A stretch of 43,738 nt of DNA from Aestuariivirga sp. (GTDB lineage Bacteria > Pseudomonadota > Alphaproteobacteria > Rhizobiales > Aestuariivirgaceae): contig NZ_JADCDA010000007.1 of the NCBI RefSeq assembly GCF_020252405.1, positions 1 through 43,738 on the forward strand. Direction: 5' to 3'. The number at the start of each line of letters is the position of its first letter. Position 1 is the first letter of the stretch. The position numbers and the translations under genes are program-made. Of the stretch, positions 1-8,200 are shown piece after piece. The notes under the pieces were generated by a model that saw only the letters and a program-made list of their open reading frames with translations, was not told where the DNA came from and ran no database searches.

Positions 1-526
1 CCGAAGCCGGCAAAAGCCACGCCTGATCTACTTCCCACGATCGAAATGTCTTGCTCATAACCCGAGTGAATCAAATTCTATCCCCGCCGTCTAGGCTGTT
101 TTCCAGACAGGCTCCTAGGGCAAAATGCGCCAAAGAGGACACCCCTTTGCGCCAAGATTATGCATAAGCCGCCGGGCTCGTGTGCCTTGCTGCCGGCCAG
201 TCGAGCCCATCCGGCAGCAACGCGCCAGATGAGACCGGTCAACGGCCTGCCCATCCGGTCCGGATTGAGAACGTTGTGATCATGAAGTGACGCACCCTTT
301 GCAAAGGCGCGGATTAAGCTTCTCAAACATGCACAGCTGAAAGAAGGCCTATGTTTGGCTATGCCGCAGCGGACGCGCGCGCCGAACATGATTGCGCGCG
401 GTACAAACTCGGATAAATTGTTAGCGCCGGGAACGCGGCTTGCGGTTGTGGTGATGACCCGGCCCGCCACGGCTTTTCGCAGTGCAGTGCCAAGTCAAGC
501 CATCAGCTCCAGAAAGGGTGACATTC
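1..526. other. Leading stretch without a supported gene
   Basis: I see no credible gene here. Open frames on both strands lack a convincing ribosome binding site or a recognisable protein pattern. The one notable element is at 222-284, a segment that recurs in diverged form at 1882-1944 on the other side of the following gene. The promoter of the gene starting at 527 must lie in this stretch, but I could not identify a convincing -35/-10 pair. Confidence 0.5.
222..284 (-). repeat. Diverged direct repeat, copy A
   Basis: This 63 bp segment aligns without gaps to 1882-1944; I count 45 identical positions by eye. The best conserved block is ATCCGGTCCGG (253-263). Read on the minus strand the two copies encode similar peptides, LHDHNVLNPDR here and CHNHSFLDPDR in copy B, with differences falling as in related coding sequence. 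This suggests two remnants of paralogous genes flanking the S74 gene. The gene family is not recognised. Confidence 0.45.
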
Positions 527-1744
527 ATGCTAAAACGCCATCATGCTTTTACCGCCGCGCTTGTAGCTCTCGCCGCCGCAGCGGGGCTTCCCACCGCCGC
601 CGAAGCCGGCCCCTGTGTGCCGGGCACCGGCAGCAATGCAGACAATAACACCTGCATCGGCACGGCAGCGCTGTCGAGCAACACCACTGGTGTCTTCAAT
701 GCTGCAATCGGCGTTCAGGCGCTCAATAGAAACACCACCGGCAGCCTCAACACGGCCAGCGGCGCCGGTGCGCTGCAGAACAACACCGGTGGCAGTGGAA
801 ATACCGCGAGTGGCGCCAGTGCGCTCACGCGGAACACCTCCGGTAGCTTTAACACCGCAGCCGGCATTTCGGCGCTTTTCAGCAATACGACCGGTGGCAA
901 CAATGCCGCCAGTGGCGCAAGCGCGCTCTACTCCAATACGACCGGCGCCCTTAACACCGCGAGCGGCGTCAGCTCGCTTTACAGCAACCAGACTGGGAGC
1001 AACAACACCGCGAGCGGCGGCTACGCGCTCTACGCCAACACGACCGGCAGCGGCAATACCGCAAACGGCTACAACGCGCTCTTATACAACACCACCGGCA
1101 CCGGTAATATCGCACTCGGTTTTCAAGCTGGCCTCAACTTGACGACGGGCAGCAACAATATCGTCATCGGCAACACCGGCACTGCCGCCGATCTGAACAC
1201 GATCCGCGTCGGCGCGCAGGGCACCCAGACCCGCACCTTCATCGCCGGTATCCGTGGTGCCACGGTCACCGGCGGGCAGTCAGTGGTGGTGAACGCTGAC
1301 GGGCAGCTTGGCGTGACCTCGAGCTCGCGCCGCTACAAGGACGACATCCAGCCGATGGGCGAGGCCAGCAGCCCGCTGATGCAGCTTCGCCCCGTCACCT
1401 TCCGCTACAAGGAGGCTGATGCAGATGGCAGCAAGCCGCTCCAGTATGGCCTGATCGCCGAGGAGGTCGAGCAGGCGATGCCAGGCCTCGTGATCTACAA
1501 CAAGGACGGCACGCCGGAATCGGTGGCCTATCAGGTGCTGCCCAGCCTGCTGCTCAACGAATACCAGAAGCAGAACCGCGAACTTGCGGGCATCGAAGCC
1601 AAGTTGGCTGCTGCCGAAAGCAAGTTGGCTGCCTCGGATGCGAAGGTGGAAGCCATGCAAGCCGAACTGGCCGCGCTCAAGCTGGCGGTGAGCCGCTTTG
1701 CAGCCGCGCCATCCGCCATCAAGCTGGCGGCCAGCCAGCCATAA
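527..1744 (+). CDS. Repeat-rich surface-type protein with C-terminal S74 (intramolecular chaperone) domain
   Basis: A 405-residue protein starting at ATG 527, chosen because AGAAAGGG (511-518) lies 8 bp upstream; the frame extends further to GTG 482 but without that support. It has a signal peptide (roughly 1-25, ending in AAEAG). Ten tandem 17-residue units follow (residues 52-221, DNA 680-1189), of the pattern N-T-T-G-x-x-N-T-A-S-G-x-x-A-L-x-x, which resemble YadA-type head repeats. The C-terminal domain matches the S74 tail-spike chaperone/peptidase: the S-x4-K pair is present as Ser266 and Lys271 (SSRRYKDDI), followed by LRPVTFRYK, YGLIAEEVE and a terminal heptad-rich coiled coil (about 355-395). 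In this family the domain trimerises the protein and cleaves itself off. No phage genes are nearby, so a cell-surface trimer is more likely than a tail fibre. Confidence 0.75.
   Translation: MLKRHHAFTAALVALAAAAGLPTAAEAGPCVPGTGSNADNNTCIGTAALSSNTTGVFNAAIGVQALNRNTTGSLNTASGAGALQNNTGGSGNTASGASALTRNTSGSFNTAAGISALFSNTTGGNNAASGASALYSNTTGALNTASGVSSLYSNQTGSNNTASGGYALYANTTGSGNTANGYNALLYNTTGTGNIALGFQAGLNLTTGSNNIVIGNTGTAADLNTIRVGAQGTQTRTFIAGIRGATVTGGQSVVVNADGQLGVTSSSRRYKDDIQPMGEASSPLMQLRPVTFRYKEADADGSKPLQYGLIAEEVEQAMPGLVIYNKDGTPESVAYQVLPSLLLNEYQKQNRELAGIEAKLAAAESKLAASDAKVEAMQAELAALKLAVSRFAAAPSAIKLAASQP
680..1189 (+). repeat. Ten 51 bp in-frame tandem repeats inside the S74 gene
   Basis: Ten consecutive 51 bp units encode 17-residue repeats, most starting Asn-Thr-Thr-Gly (unit 3 NTGG, unit 4 NTSG, unit 7 NQTG, unit 10 LTTG). 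Each carries a central A-S-G or A-x-G turn. The DNA units are diverged rather than identical, so recent slippage expansion is not evident. Confidence 0.8.
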
Positions 1745-1881
1745 GGTCCGCGCCCACCCGGCGCGCATCGGCCGGCCGGGCGCGGACCGGGATAGTTTGG
1801 CTATTGAAGCGAAGGTTGATCCGAAGCCAATCGCTCGCGCAACGCTTCGCCCTCACGTGCGAATGCATATGAGGGCCCGTT

Positions 1882-1944
1882 GCGCCAGCTGTGATCTCTC
1901 AATAGTTTGTCGATCCGGTCCGGATCGAGGAAGCTGTGGTTGTG
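1882..1944 (-). repeat. Diverged direct repeat, copy B
   Basis: Partner of the segment at 222-284, with an identical offset of 1660 bp along its whole length. On the minus strand it lies inside an open frame reading CHNHSFLDPDRIDKLL and onward to a stop near 1808. Together with copy A it brackets the S74 gene, as would be expected if that gene had been inserted into or duplicated with an older paralogous locus. That history is inference. Confidence 0.45.
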
Positions 1945-2089
1945 ACACTGCAGTTTCTTCGAAGAGAACCGGATGAGAATTCACAAGACGGCACGATTGA
2001 CGCCCATTGCCCGAGAGCGGCTGGCGAGTGCGGTAATGCTCGAACTCTTGCAGGAGCGCAGGGTGATGCCGAACCTCAAAACGCTCTCT

Positions 2090-2122
2090 GGCAAAAAGCA
2101 AAAGGGCCGGAAATCCGGCCCT
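2090..2122 (-). terminator. Rho-independent terminator of the small secreted-protein gene
   Basis: On the minus strand a 9 bp stem (AGGGCCGGA/TCCGGCCCT, 2103-2122) with a 2-base AA loop is followed by TTTGCTTTTTG. It lies 30 bp past the stop codon at 2152. Confidence 0.8.
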
Positions 2123-2151
2123 CGCTGGTCATGCGGATTGTCGGCGCGGGA

Positions 2152-2436
2152 TCAATAGTCGAGCTGGTTGTCATCCCCCAGATTGTCCGGCGTTTGCTCC
2201 TGGGTGAGGTTGAAGATGTTGCTGTCGAACTGCTTCCTGGCGAGGTTCCGGTTATAGACCTCGGACTGATAGATATCGACCTGGGCGTTGAACTTGCTCT
2301 GCTCGCTGTCGAGCGGCGGCGCGGCATCCTTGCCGAGGCCGTAGTCCTGCCCCATGGGGATGAAGTTCTGATCCGCCAGCGCCGGAAGAGCCGAAAGGGC
2401 AAAAACCGCCGCGGCGGCCATTATCGAATAACGCAT
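2152..2436 (-). CDS. Small secreted protein of unknown function
   Basis: A 94-residue protein. ATG 2436 is chosen because a GGAG sits 7 bp upstream; the frame extends 4 codons to a TTG, but that would place the ribosome binding site inside the gene. A clear Sec signal peptide runs from MRYS to about residue 21, cleaved after ALA. The mature part is short, hydrophilic and rich in Asn, Gln and Asp, with no cysteines and no motif that I recognise. It stands alone with its own terminator. A periplasmic or exported location is the only property the sequence supports. Confidence 0.75.
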   Translation of the reverse strand: MRYSIMAAAAVFALSALPALADQNFIPMGQDYGLGKDAAPPLDSEQSKFNAQVDIYQSEVYNRNLARKQFDSNIFNLTQEQTPDNLGDDNQLDY

Positions 2437-2540
2437 GATCAACTCCAATCACGCATACGATAGCCGAGTATGGTTGAAAAAGCATCTACAATCCGCAACC
2501 CGGAACCTTAACTTTTCAGCCCCTCCCGGCGGTCCTCAAA

Positions 2541-2643
2541 GCATGATCCGCAAAAGTGGAACCGGTTTTGCGATAAGATCATGCTCAAGCTTTTGGTCTG
2601 GCGCATGATCCGACCAGGTGACTCCACCTCACCGGAACATGCG
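2541..2643 (+). repeat. Double-hairpin dispersed repeat, copy 1
   Basis: One of four related copies in the window (others 4455-4560, 13141-13246, 26552-26658). Two imperfect hairpins of about 45 bp are joined by about 18 bp. The first has arms GCATGATC/GATCATGC with inner CGCAAAA/TTTTGCG; the second ends in ACATGCGC. This copy ends at the base before the stop codon of the binding-protein gene that reads toward it, so the gene's transcript would carry the hairpins as its immediate 3' end. The form resembles rhizobial RIME-type palindromic elements. Confidence 0.85.
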
Positions 2644-3678
2644 CTAATCGTTGAAGCCCACCTCGTCGACCAGCTTCGAGGCTGCGGGCTCCAGCCTGGC
2701 GATCTCGGCGACGTTCAGCGTGTCGGGGGTGAAGCTGCCCCATGAGGTGACGACGGCGTTGGCCGGCACCTTGGGGTTCACCGGATATTCGAAATTGCCG
2801 TTGGCATAAAGCGCCTGGGCCTCGTCGCCGGCGAGGAATTCCATCAGTCTCAGGGCATTGTCCCTGTTGGGGGCATTGGCGGTGAGCAGCATGCCGGAGA
2901 TATTCACATGCGTGCCGAAATCGGGCGAGGCGGGGAACACGATCTTCACTGACCTGGCCCAGTCCTGCTGCTCCGGCTCCTTCGTCTCGGTCAGCATCTT
3001 GCCCATGTAATAGGTGTTGGCCAGCGCCAGGTCGCATTCGCCCGCAAACACGCTCTTGGCCTGGCTGCGGTCATTGCCCGACGGCTTCACCGCGAGGTTG
3101 GCCTTGAGGCCCTGGAGCCACTGGCGCGTATAATCCTCTCCCTTGTGCGCGATCATCGCGGCGATGAGGCCCAGATTATAGGGATGGTTGCCGGGCCGCA
3201 TGCAGATCTTGCCCTTCCACTTGGGGTCGGCCAGCTCCTCATAGGTGATGGCGGTGACCGGCGCCCGCTCGCGCGAGGCATAGACGACGCGGGCGCGCAT
3301 CGTGAGGCCGAACCACCGGTTGTCCTTGTCGCGCAGGTTGGCCGGCACCCTGTCGAGAATCGCTCTGTCGTTCACCGGCTGGGCGAGGCCGCGGCCAGCG
3401 GCCTCGACCAGGCGCCCGGCATCGGCGGTGAGCAGCAGGTCGGCCGGGCTGTTGCGGCCCTCCTGGGCGAGGCGTTCGACGAGGCCATTGTCGGCGAAGA
3501 CCGCCTTCACCTCTATTCCCGTCCTGGCGGTGAAGGCGTCGAACAGCGGCTTGATCAGCTCGGGCTGGCGGTAGGAATAGACATTCACCACAGCAGCGGC
3601 CTGCGCCGCGCCGCCGCCCCCCGCGGCGACGGCGAGGGCAAGACCGAGACCGATGATCTGGCGGCGGGTGGCAGGCAT
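2644..3678 (-). CDS. Periplasmic Fe(3+)-type ABC transporter substrate-binding protein
   Basis: A 344-residue protein of the FutA/AfuA/FbpA type. ATG 3678 is preferred because AGGGAG lies 6 bp upstream; an in-frame start 8 codons earlier has no such support. The N-terminus carries a twin arginine (TRRQIIG) and a hydrophobic stretch ending AAQAA, so export may be by Tat or Sec. Family landmarks are VNVYSYRQPELIKPLFDAF at the start of the mature protein, PADLLLTADAGRL, the central CMRPGNHPYN segment and the NTYYMGKM segment, whose tandem tyrosines correspond to the iron-ligating pair. No permease or ATPase gene is nearby, so it is an orphan component that must work with a transporter encoded elsewhere. 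Substrate is inferred from family resemblance. Confidence 0.85.
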   Translation of the reverse strand: MPATRRQIIGLGLALAVAAGGGGAAQAAAVVNVYSYRQPELIKPLFDAFTARTGIEVKAVFADNGLVERLAQEGRNSPADLLLTADAGRLVEAAGRGLAQPVNDRAILDRVPANLRDKDNRWFGLTMRARVVYASRERAPVTAITYEELADPKWKGKICMRPGNHPYNLGLIAAMIAHKGEDYTRQWLQGLKANLAVKPSGNDRSQAKSVFAGECDLALANTYYMGKMLTETKEPEQQDWARSVKIVFPASPDFGTHVNISGMLLTANAPNRDNALRLMEFLAGDEAQALYANGNFEYPVNPKVPANAVVTSWGSFTPDTLNVAEIARLEPAASKLVDEVGFND

Positions 3679-3713
3679 GGGCAACTCCCTGAAGCGAAAC
3701 AATCCCTGCGCGC

Positions 3714-3743
3714 TGTATGACGCGCCGGGGCAGGGCCTGTCAA
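3714..3743 (-). promoter_or_regulatory. Candidate sigma70-like promoter for the Fe(3+)-binding protein gene
   Basis: On the minus strand a perfect TTGACA (3738-3743) is followed after 17-18 bp by TCATAC/CATACA (3714-3720). The -10 match is weak, but spacing to the gene start (about 28 bp of leader) is sensible. Confidence 0.5.
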
Positions 3744-3767
3744 TAAAAACCGAGTAAAATAGTCAGG

Positions 3768-3784
3768 ATTAGAATCGTTCCAGG
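3768..3784. promoter_or_regulatory. Candidate Irr-type iron control element
   Basis: ATTAGAA-TCG-TTCCAGG matches the rhizobial iron control element TTTAGAA-N3-TTCTAAA at 10 of 14 positions. It sits about 25 bp upstream of the -35 box of the iron-binding-protein gene and 60 bp upstream of the small gene at 3846. Upstream placement is where Irr acts positively in known cases; here that is inference. Confidence 0.35.
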
Positions 3785-3845
3785 CTGGAAGCCGGGCGCG
3801 GGACCGGCTATGATGGTTTTCGGCCAGCAATCGAAATGGTGGACC

Positions 3846-4052
3846 ATGGCATTCGAGCAACTGAAGGCGCAGATCGGACTCCTGCTGGGCGAGATGAACG
3901 ACCAGCCGGAAGACCTGCATGAACTCTATCAGCAGGTCCACCAGGAGCTGGCCCAGATGCGCGCCACCGGCATGGACGTGCCCGCCGACCTCGTCGAACT
4001 CGAGCAGCGCCTGCTCGCCGAATTCCCGCTGGCGCCGCCGCCTGAAGCTTAA
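3846..4052 (+). CDS. Small conserved-looking protein of unknown function
   Basis: A 68-residue acidic, helical, soluble protein beginning MAFEQLKAQIGLLLGEM. ATG 3846 is chosen because the protein character begins there; an upstream ATG at 3810 adds 12 unconvincing residues (M-M-V-F-G-Q-Q and on). The helical body (EDLHELYQQVHQELAQM) is followed by PADLVELEQRLLAEF and a proline-rich tail. No motif reveals a function. It is transcribed away from the iron-binding-protein gene and toward tRNA-Ser. Confidence 0.65.
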   Translation: MAFEQLKAQIGLLLGEMNDQPEDLHELYQQVHQELAQMRATGMDVPADLVELEQRLLAEFPLAPPPEA

Positions 4053-4107
4053 GCCAGCCACGGCAGGCTTGCATCCCCCGTCAAATCACGGCAAAAAGCC
4101 GCAAGCA

Positions 4108-4200
4108 GGAGACGTGGCCGAGAGGCTGAAGGCAACGGTTTGCTAAATCGTCATACGCTTTCAAGGCGTATCGAGGGTTCGAATCCCTCCGTCTCCGCCA
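4108..4200 (+). tRNA. tRNA-Ser (GCT)
   Basis: A 93-nt tRNA with the CCA encoded. Acceptor arms GGAGACG/CGTCTCC pair fully. The anticodon GCT is at 4142-4144 in the loop TTGCTAA. A long variable arm (TACGCTTTCAAGGCGTA) and the T arm with GGTTCGAATCC mark it as a class II serine tRNA. Confidence 0.95.
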
Positions 4201-4454
4201 CTTAACCCCTCGGCGAGGGCAGTGCCCCCGGTCGTGGTGTGGTGTCTGACCGGGCAGGCGCTCGCAAAGCGCGGCCACAGTGAGCACCATCGACAGTGAG
4301 AGGCCAAGCACGAAGGTTTCCGCATCGATCCCGGCATTGCGCATGACCGAGGACATGGACCCCGGCCAAAGCGCCGGTTGCGATGCCAAAGGCGATGACG
4401 ACGGTGGTGTTGGCGGTGCGGGGCGACGGCAAGCCGGGCATCTTGCAACCGTCA
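4201..4454 (-). other. Gene-poor stretch with possible decayed membrane-protein remnant
   Basis: No intact gene. On the minus strand two different frames carry hydrophobic segments that could once have been joined: TANTTVVIAFGIATGALAG (near 4366-4422) and then ETFVLGLSLSMVLTVAALC (near 4265-4325). Neither frame has a proper end, and one runs into the tRNA antisense. This may be a degraded transporter gene, but the evidence is weak. Confidence 0.25.
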
Positions 4455-4560
4455 GCGCATGTTTCGTTCATTGGGAATCGCCTGGACGCAACATGCGCCG
4501 GATCAAAAGCCTGAGCATGATCTCATCGCAAAAGCGGTTCCACTCTTGCGGATCATGCTC
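4455..4560 (-). repeat. Double-hairpin dispersed repeat, copy 2
   Basis: Inverted relative to copy 1 and the same length as copy 3. It runs from GCGCATGTTTC to GCGGATCATGCTC and shows both palindromes. It lies in the gene-poor interval between tRNA-Ser and tRNA-fMet, with no obvious target duplication. Confidence 0.85.
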
Positions 4561-4758
4561 GAGCCCAACCGGCCTGCGGGAAGAACGCGGCCCCGCCGGA
4601 TGGCCGGACCCCTTCGCGAAACGGTCCGTCTTGCGGCGGACCCCGCGGGCCTGAACCCTGTCTTTCCGGCGATTGAGCGCCAGACCGCGGTTTTCCCGCC
4701 GATACAATGATCCGAGCCGCGACATTTTCCAAAGCGAAAAGAAAATTGTCATGAGGGC

Positions 4759-4787
4759 TTCACAAACGGAACAGGCATTGCTACGTA
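4759..4787 (+). promoter_or_regulatory. Possible promoter of tRNA-fMet
   Basis: TTCACA (4759-4764), 17 bp spacer, TACGTA (4782-4787), about 15 bp before the mature tRNA. The -35 box is good (5 of 6) and the -10 box poor. Confidence 0.35.
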
Positions 4788-4802
4788 GTAGCTGCGTTCA
4801 TG

Positions 4803-4879
<77 letters not shown>

Positions 4880-4909
4880 AAAATCCGAAAGTGAATTCAA
4901 AAGCTTACG

Positions 4910-4942
4910 CAAAGCCCCGCAGGCCCTCGGCCGCGGGGCTTT
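4910..4942 (+). terminator. Terminator after tRNA-fMet
   Basis: A 10 bp perfect stem AAAGCCCCGC/GCGGGGCTTT (4910-4919 and 4932-4941) with a 12-base loop, ending in a short T run. It lies 31 bp past the tRNA and separates it from the island. Confidence 0.8.
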
Positions 4943-5053
4943 TGCTTCATGTCCGCACTGTGTCCGTTTTTTGGGGGCATTCGGAAGCACGCCTAGTCAG
5001 GTTTGGCAAAGTCTGGCATCCTTTGAGCACTCGAATCGAGAAAGGACGGGTCC

Positions 5054-5263
5054 ATGCCGGACTCCATTCTCACGCTCCCTGAGGTGGCGGTATTGCTGAA
5101 GGTTGCCGAGAAGACTGTCTACACGATGGCGCAGCGCGGACAGCTTCCTGCGTTCAAGGTGCGTGGGCAGTGGCGTTTCAAGCGATCCGATCTCGAACAG
5201 TGGATTGAAGATCAAAAGGCGGCGGTTAAAGGCGAAGCCTCGAAAGGTGACGCGCATGACTGA
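5054..5263 (+). CDS. Small excisionase/MerR-like helix-turn-helix DNA-binding protein
   Basis: A 69-residue protein; AAAGGA (5041-5046) is 7 bp before ATG 5054. It is a single HTH_17-type domain: LTLPEVAVLLKVAEKTVY forms the winged-helix start, followed by QLPAFKVRGQWRFKRSDLEQWIE. Such proteins appear as phage excisionases and as small first genes of restriction-modification operons. The gene overlaps the start of res by 8 bp, so the two are co-expressed. With no integrase nearby, a regulator or accessory role for the restriction genes is more likely than excision. It is the only DNA-binding regulator in the island and hence a candidate ligand of the palindrome at 8451-8465, which is inference. 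Confidence 0.85.
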   Translation: MPDSILTLPEVAVLLKVAEKTVYTMAQRGQLPAFKVRGQWRFKRSDLEQWIEDQKAAVKGEASKGDAHD

Positions 5264-8200
5264 GCATTTCTTCGAAAAGCCGATCCTCAATACACCCTAC
5301 GCTTTTCCTGCGCGGCATTGGGAGTTCGATGCCGATGGGCAGCCGACGAACCAGATTATCGAGACGCGCCGACGTTCGGACCTGATCACGCCGGTCCCGA
5401 AGCCGAAGAAGCGACGGCAGAACCAGAAGCAAGGTTCGCTTGTCCTTGGCGGCGCCGACGACCTTTCGACCGGGAAACAGGAATACAACCCAACACCGAT
5501 CATCAACGAGATCCGGACCTACGTCGAAACCTGGCGCAATCTGCCGAACTCCGATCAGTGGCTGGTCACACCTGAAACCGCTCGCCTCCTGAAGCATTGG
5601 CGACATCATCAGTTCGAAGGCATCCGTCCGTTTTTCTGTCAGATTGAAGCCGTCGAGACGGCGATATGGCTTGTGGAGGTCGCGCCGAAGCTGGGCGCGC
5701 GGGTCGCGAAGTTCTGGGCGCACATCAAGGGTGGCAACGAGCAGGCCAATCCGGAGTTGCTTCGCCTCGCTTTGAAGCTCGCGACTGGCGCGGGCAAGAC
5801 CACCGTCATGGCGATGCTGATTGCGTGGCAAACGGTCAATGCCGTGCGGCATCCGAACAGCAGGCAGTTCTCACGCGGCTTCTTGATTGTCGCGCCGGGC
5901 ATCACCATTCGCGATCGTCTGCGTGTCCTGATCCCCAACGATCCCGAGAGCTATTACAAGCACCGGGAAATCGTACCGCCCGACATGCTGGCGGATATCG
6001 ACCGCGCCAAGATCGTCATCACCAATTATCACGCCTTCAAGCTGCGCGAGCGCATGGAGGTTGCCAAGGGCACACGGACGGCGATCGAAGGATGGCGGGG
6101 CGAAAAGCTGCAAACCCTCGAAACCGAAGGCCAGATGCTTCAGCGCGTCATGCCCGAACTGATGGGCATGAAGAACGTCGTCGTGCTGAACGACGAGGCG
6201 CACCATTGCTATCGCGAGCGCGTGAAGGATGCGACGGGCGAAACCGAGGAGGACTTGAAGGGCGAAGAGAAGGACGAGGCGAAGGAGAACAACGAGGCCG
6301 CGCGGATGTGGATTTCGGGCCTTGAAGCCGTCAAGCGCAAGCTTGGCCTGGCGCTGGTCTATGACCTTTCCGCGACGCCGTTCTTCCTGCGCGGATCGGG
6401 CTACATCGAGGGCACGCTGTTCCCCTGGACGATGAGCGATTTCTCGCTGATGGACGCCATCGAATGCGGCATCGTCAAGCTGCCGCGCGTGCCCGTCGCC
6501 GACAACGTGCCGGGAGGCGATACGCCGAAGTTCCGAAATCTCTGGGATCATATCGGCAAGAAACTGCCGAAGAAGGGGCGTGGCGCATCCGGCAAATCGC
6601 TCGATCCGTTGAGCTTGCCCGCCGAACTCCTGACGGCGCTCGAAACCCTCTATGGCCACTACGCGAAAACATTCGAACTCTGGGAAAACGAGGGGATAGG
6701 CGTGCCGCCTGTCTTCATCGTCGTTTGCAACAACACATCCACGTCCGAGCTGATCTACAAATACGTTTCCGGGTTCCATCGCGAGAACGACGACGGATCG
6801 ACCACGCTTGAGAACGGGCGCCTGGCGCTGTTCCGAAACTACGACGACTTCGGCAACCGCATCGCGCGGCCGAACACGATTCTGATCGACAGCGCGCAGC
6901 TCGAATCCGGCGAAGCGCTGGACAAGGACTTCCGCGAAATGGCCGCCGACGAGATCGAACGGTTCCGCCGCGAGATGATCGAGCGCACCGGCGACATACA
7001 CGCGGGCGACGCCATCGACGAAGCCACGCTGCTCCGCGAAGTCATGAACACGGTCGGCAAGAAGGGCAGGCTCGGCGAGCAGATCCGCTGCGTGGTCTCG
7101 GTCTCCATGCTGACCGAAGGCTGGGATGCGAACACCGTCACGCATATCCTCGGCGTTCGCGCCTTCGGCACCCAGCTTCTGTGCGAGCAGGTCGTCGGCC
7201 GCGGCCTGCGCCGCCAGTCATACGACCTGAACGACGAAGGGCTGTTCAACGTCGAATATGCGGACGTGCTCGGCATCCCGTTCGACTTTGCCGCCAAGCC
7301 GGTCGTTTCGCCTCCGGCCAGGCCGCGCGAAACCGTCCGCGTCCATGCCGTGAAGCCGGATCGAGATTCCCTGGAAATCGTCTTCCCGCGCGTCGAAGGC
7401 TATCGCGTCGAATTGCCCGACGAGCGGCTGGAAGCCACCTTCGGCCCGGACCATGTCCTCAACCTCACGCCGCAGCTGGTCGGCCCGTCGGTGACGAAGA
7501 ACCAGGGGATCATTGGCGAAGGCATCGATCTGACGATCGCGCATCTGGAAGATATGCGGTCCTCGACGATCCTGTTCCACCTGGCAAAGCATCTGCTCTA
7601 CAATAAGTATCGCGATCCCGGCGAAGAGCCGAAGCTTCACCTTTTCGGCCAGTTGAAGCGGATCACGCGCCAGTGGCTCGAAGGCGGTTATCTCAAATGC
7701 ACGGGCGGCGCCTATCCCGCCCAACTGATCTACAAAGAGATCGCCGATATGGCGGCGGAGCGGATCAAGGCCGCGATCACGCTGAGCCTCGTCGGCGGGA
7801 ACCCCGTCAAGGCTATCCTCGACGCCTATAACCCCACCGGTTCGACGGCCTATGTGAACTTCACCACCTCGAAGGAAACGCGCTGGCAGACGAACGGCCC
7901 GCCGCCGAAATGCCATGTCAACTGGGTGGTCTGCGACAGCGATTGGGAAGCCGAATTCTGCCGCGTCGCCGAGGCGCATCCATCCGTGCGCGCCTACGTC
8001 AAGAACCAGAACCTCGGCCTCGAAGTGCCCTATCTGATGGGCTCCAGACCACGCAAATACATCCCCGATTTCGTCGTGCAGGTGAATGACGGGAAGGCGG
8101 AGCCGCTGAATCTGATCGTCGAGATCAAGGGTTTTCGCGGTGAGGACGCGAAGGAAAAGGCCAACACGATGCGCAGCCTTTGGGTGCCAGGTGTGAACAA

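Larger units (their letters stand above)
1745..2151. other. Intergenic stretch between the S74 gene and a small secreted-protein gene
   Basis: About 400 bp without a credible gene. It holds diverged repeat copy B (1882-1944) and, at its right end, a terminator for the minus-strand gene that follows. A minus-strand frame around 1808-1965 reads like the tail of a protein (motif FLDPDRIDKLLRDHSW) but has a stop immediately upstream of that segment, so I treat it as a remnant. Confidence 0.5.

Noticed and set aside
680..1189. CRISPR array, suggested by regular 51 bp periodicity
   Set aside because: The units are contiguous, in frame and encode a protein repeat; there are no spacers.
527..1744. 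Prophage tail-fibre gene
   Set aside because: No other phage gene (integrase, terminase, capsid, lysis) is in the neighbourhood, and the protein has a signal peptide.
1936..2463. A 175-codon plus-strand frame
   Set aside because: Opposite a small secreted-protein gene that has a signal peptide, ribosome site and terminator; the plus frame has none of these.
4910..4942. Riboswitch or attenuator before the HTH gene
   Set aside because: The hairpin is 31 bp past the tRNA and ends in a T run, so it is simply explained as the tRNA terminator.
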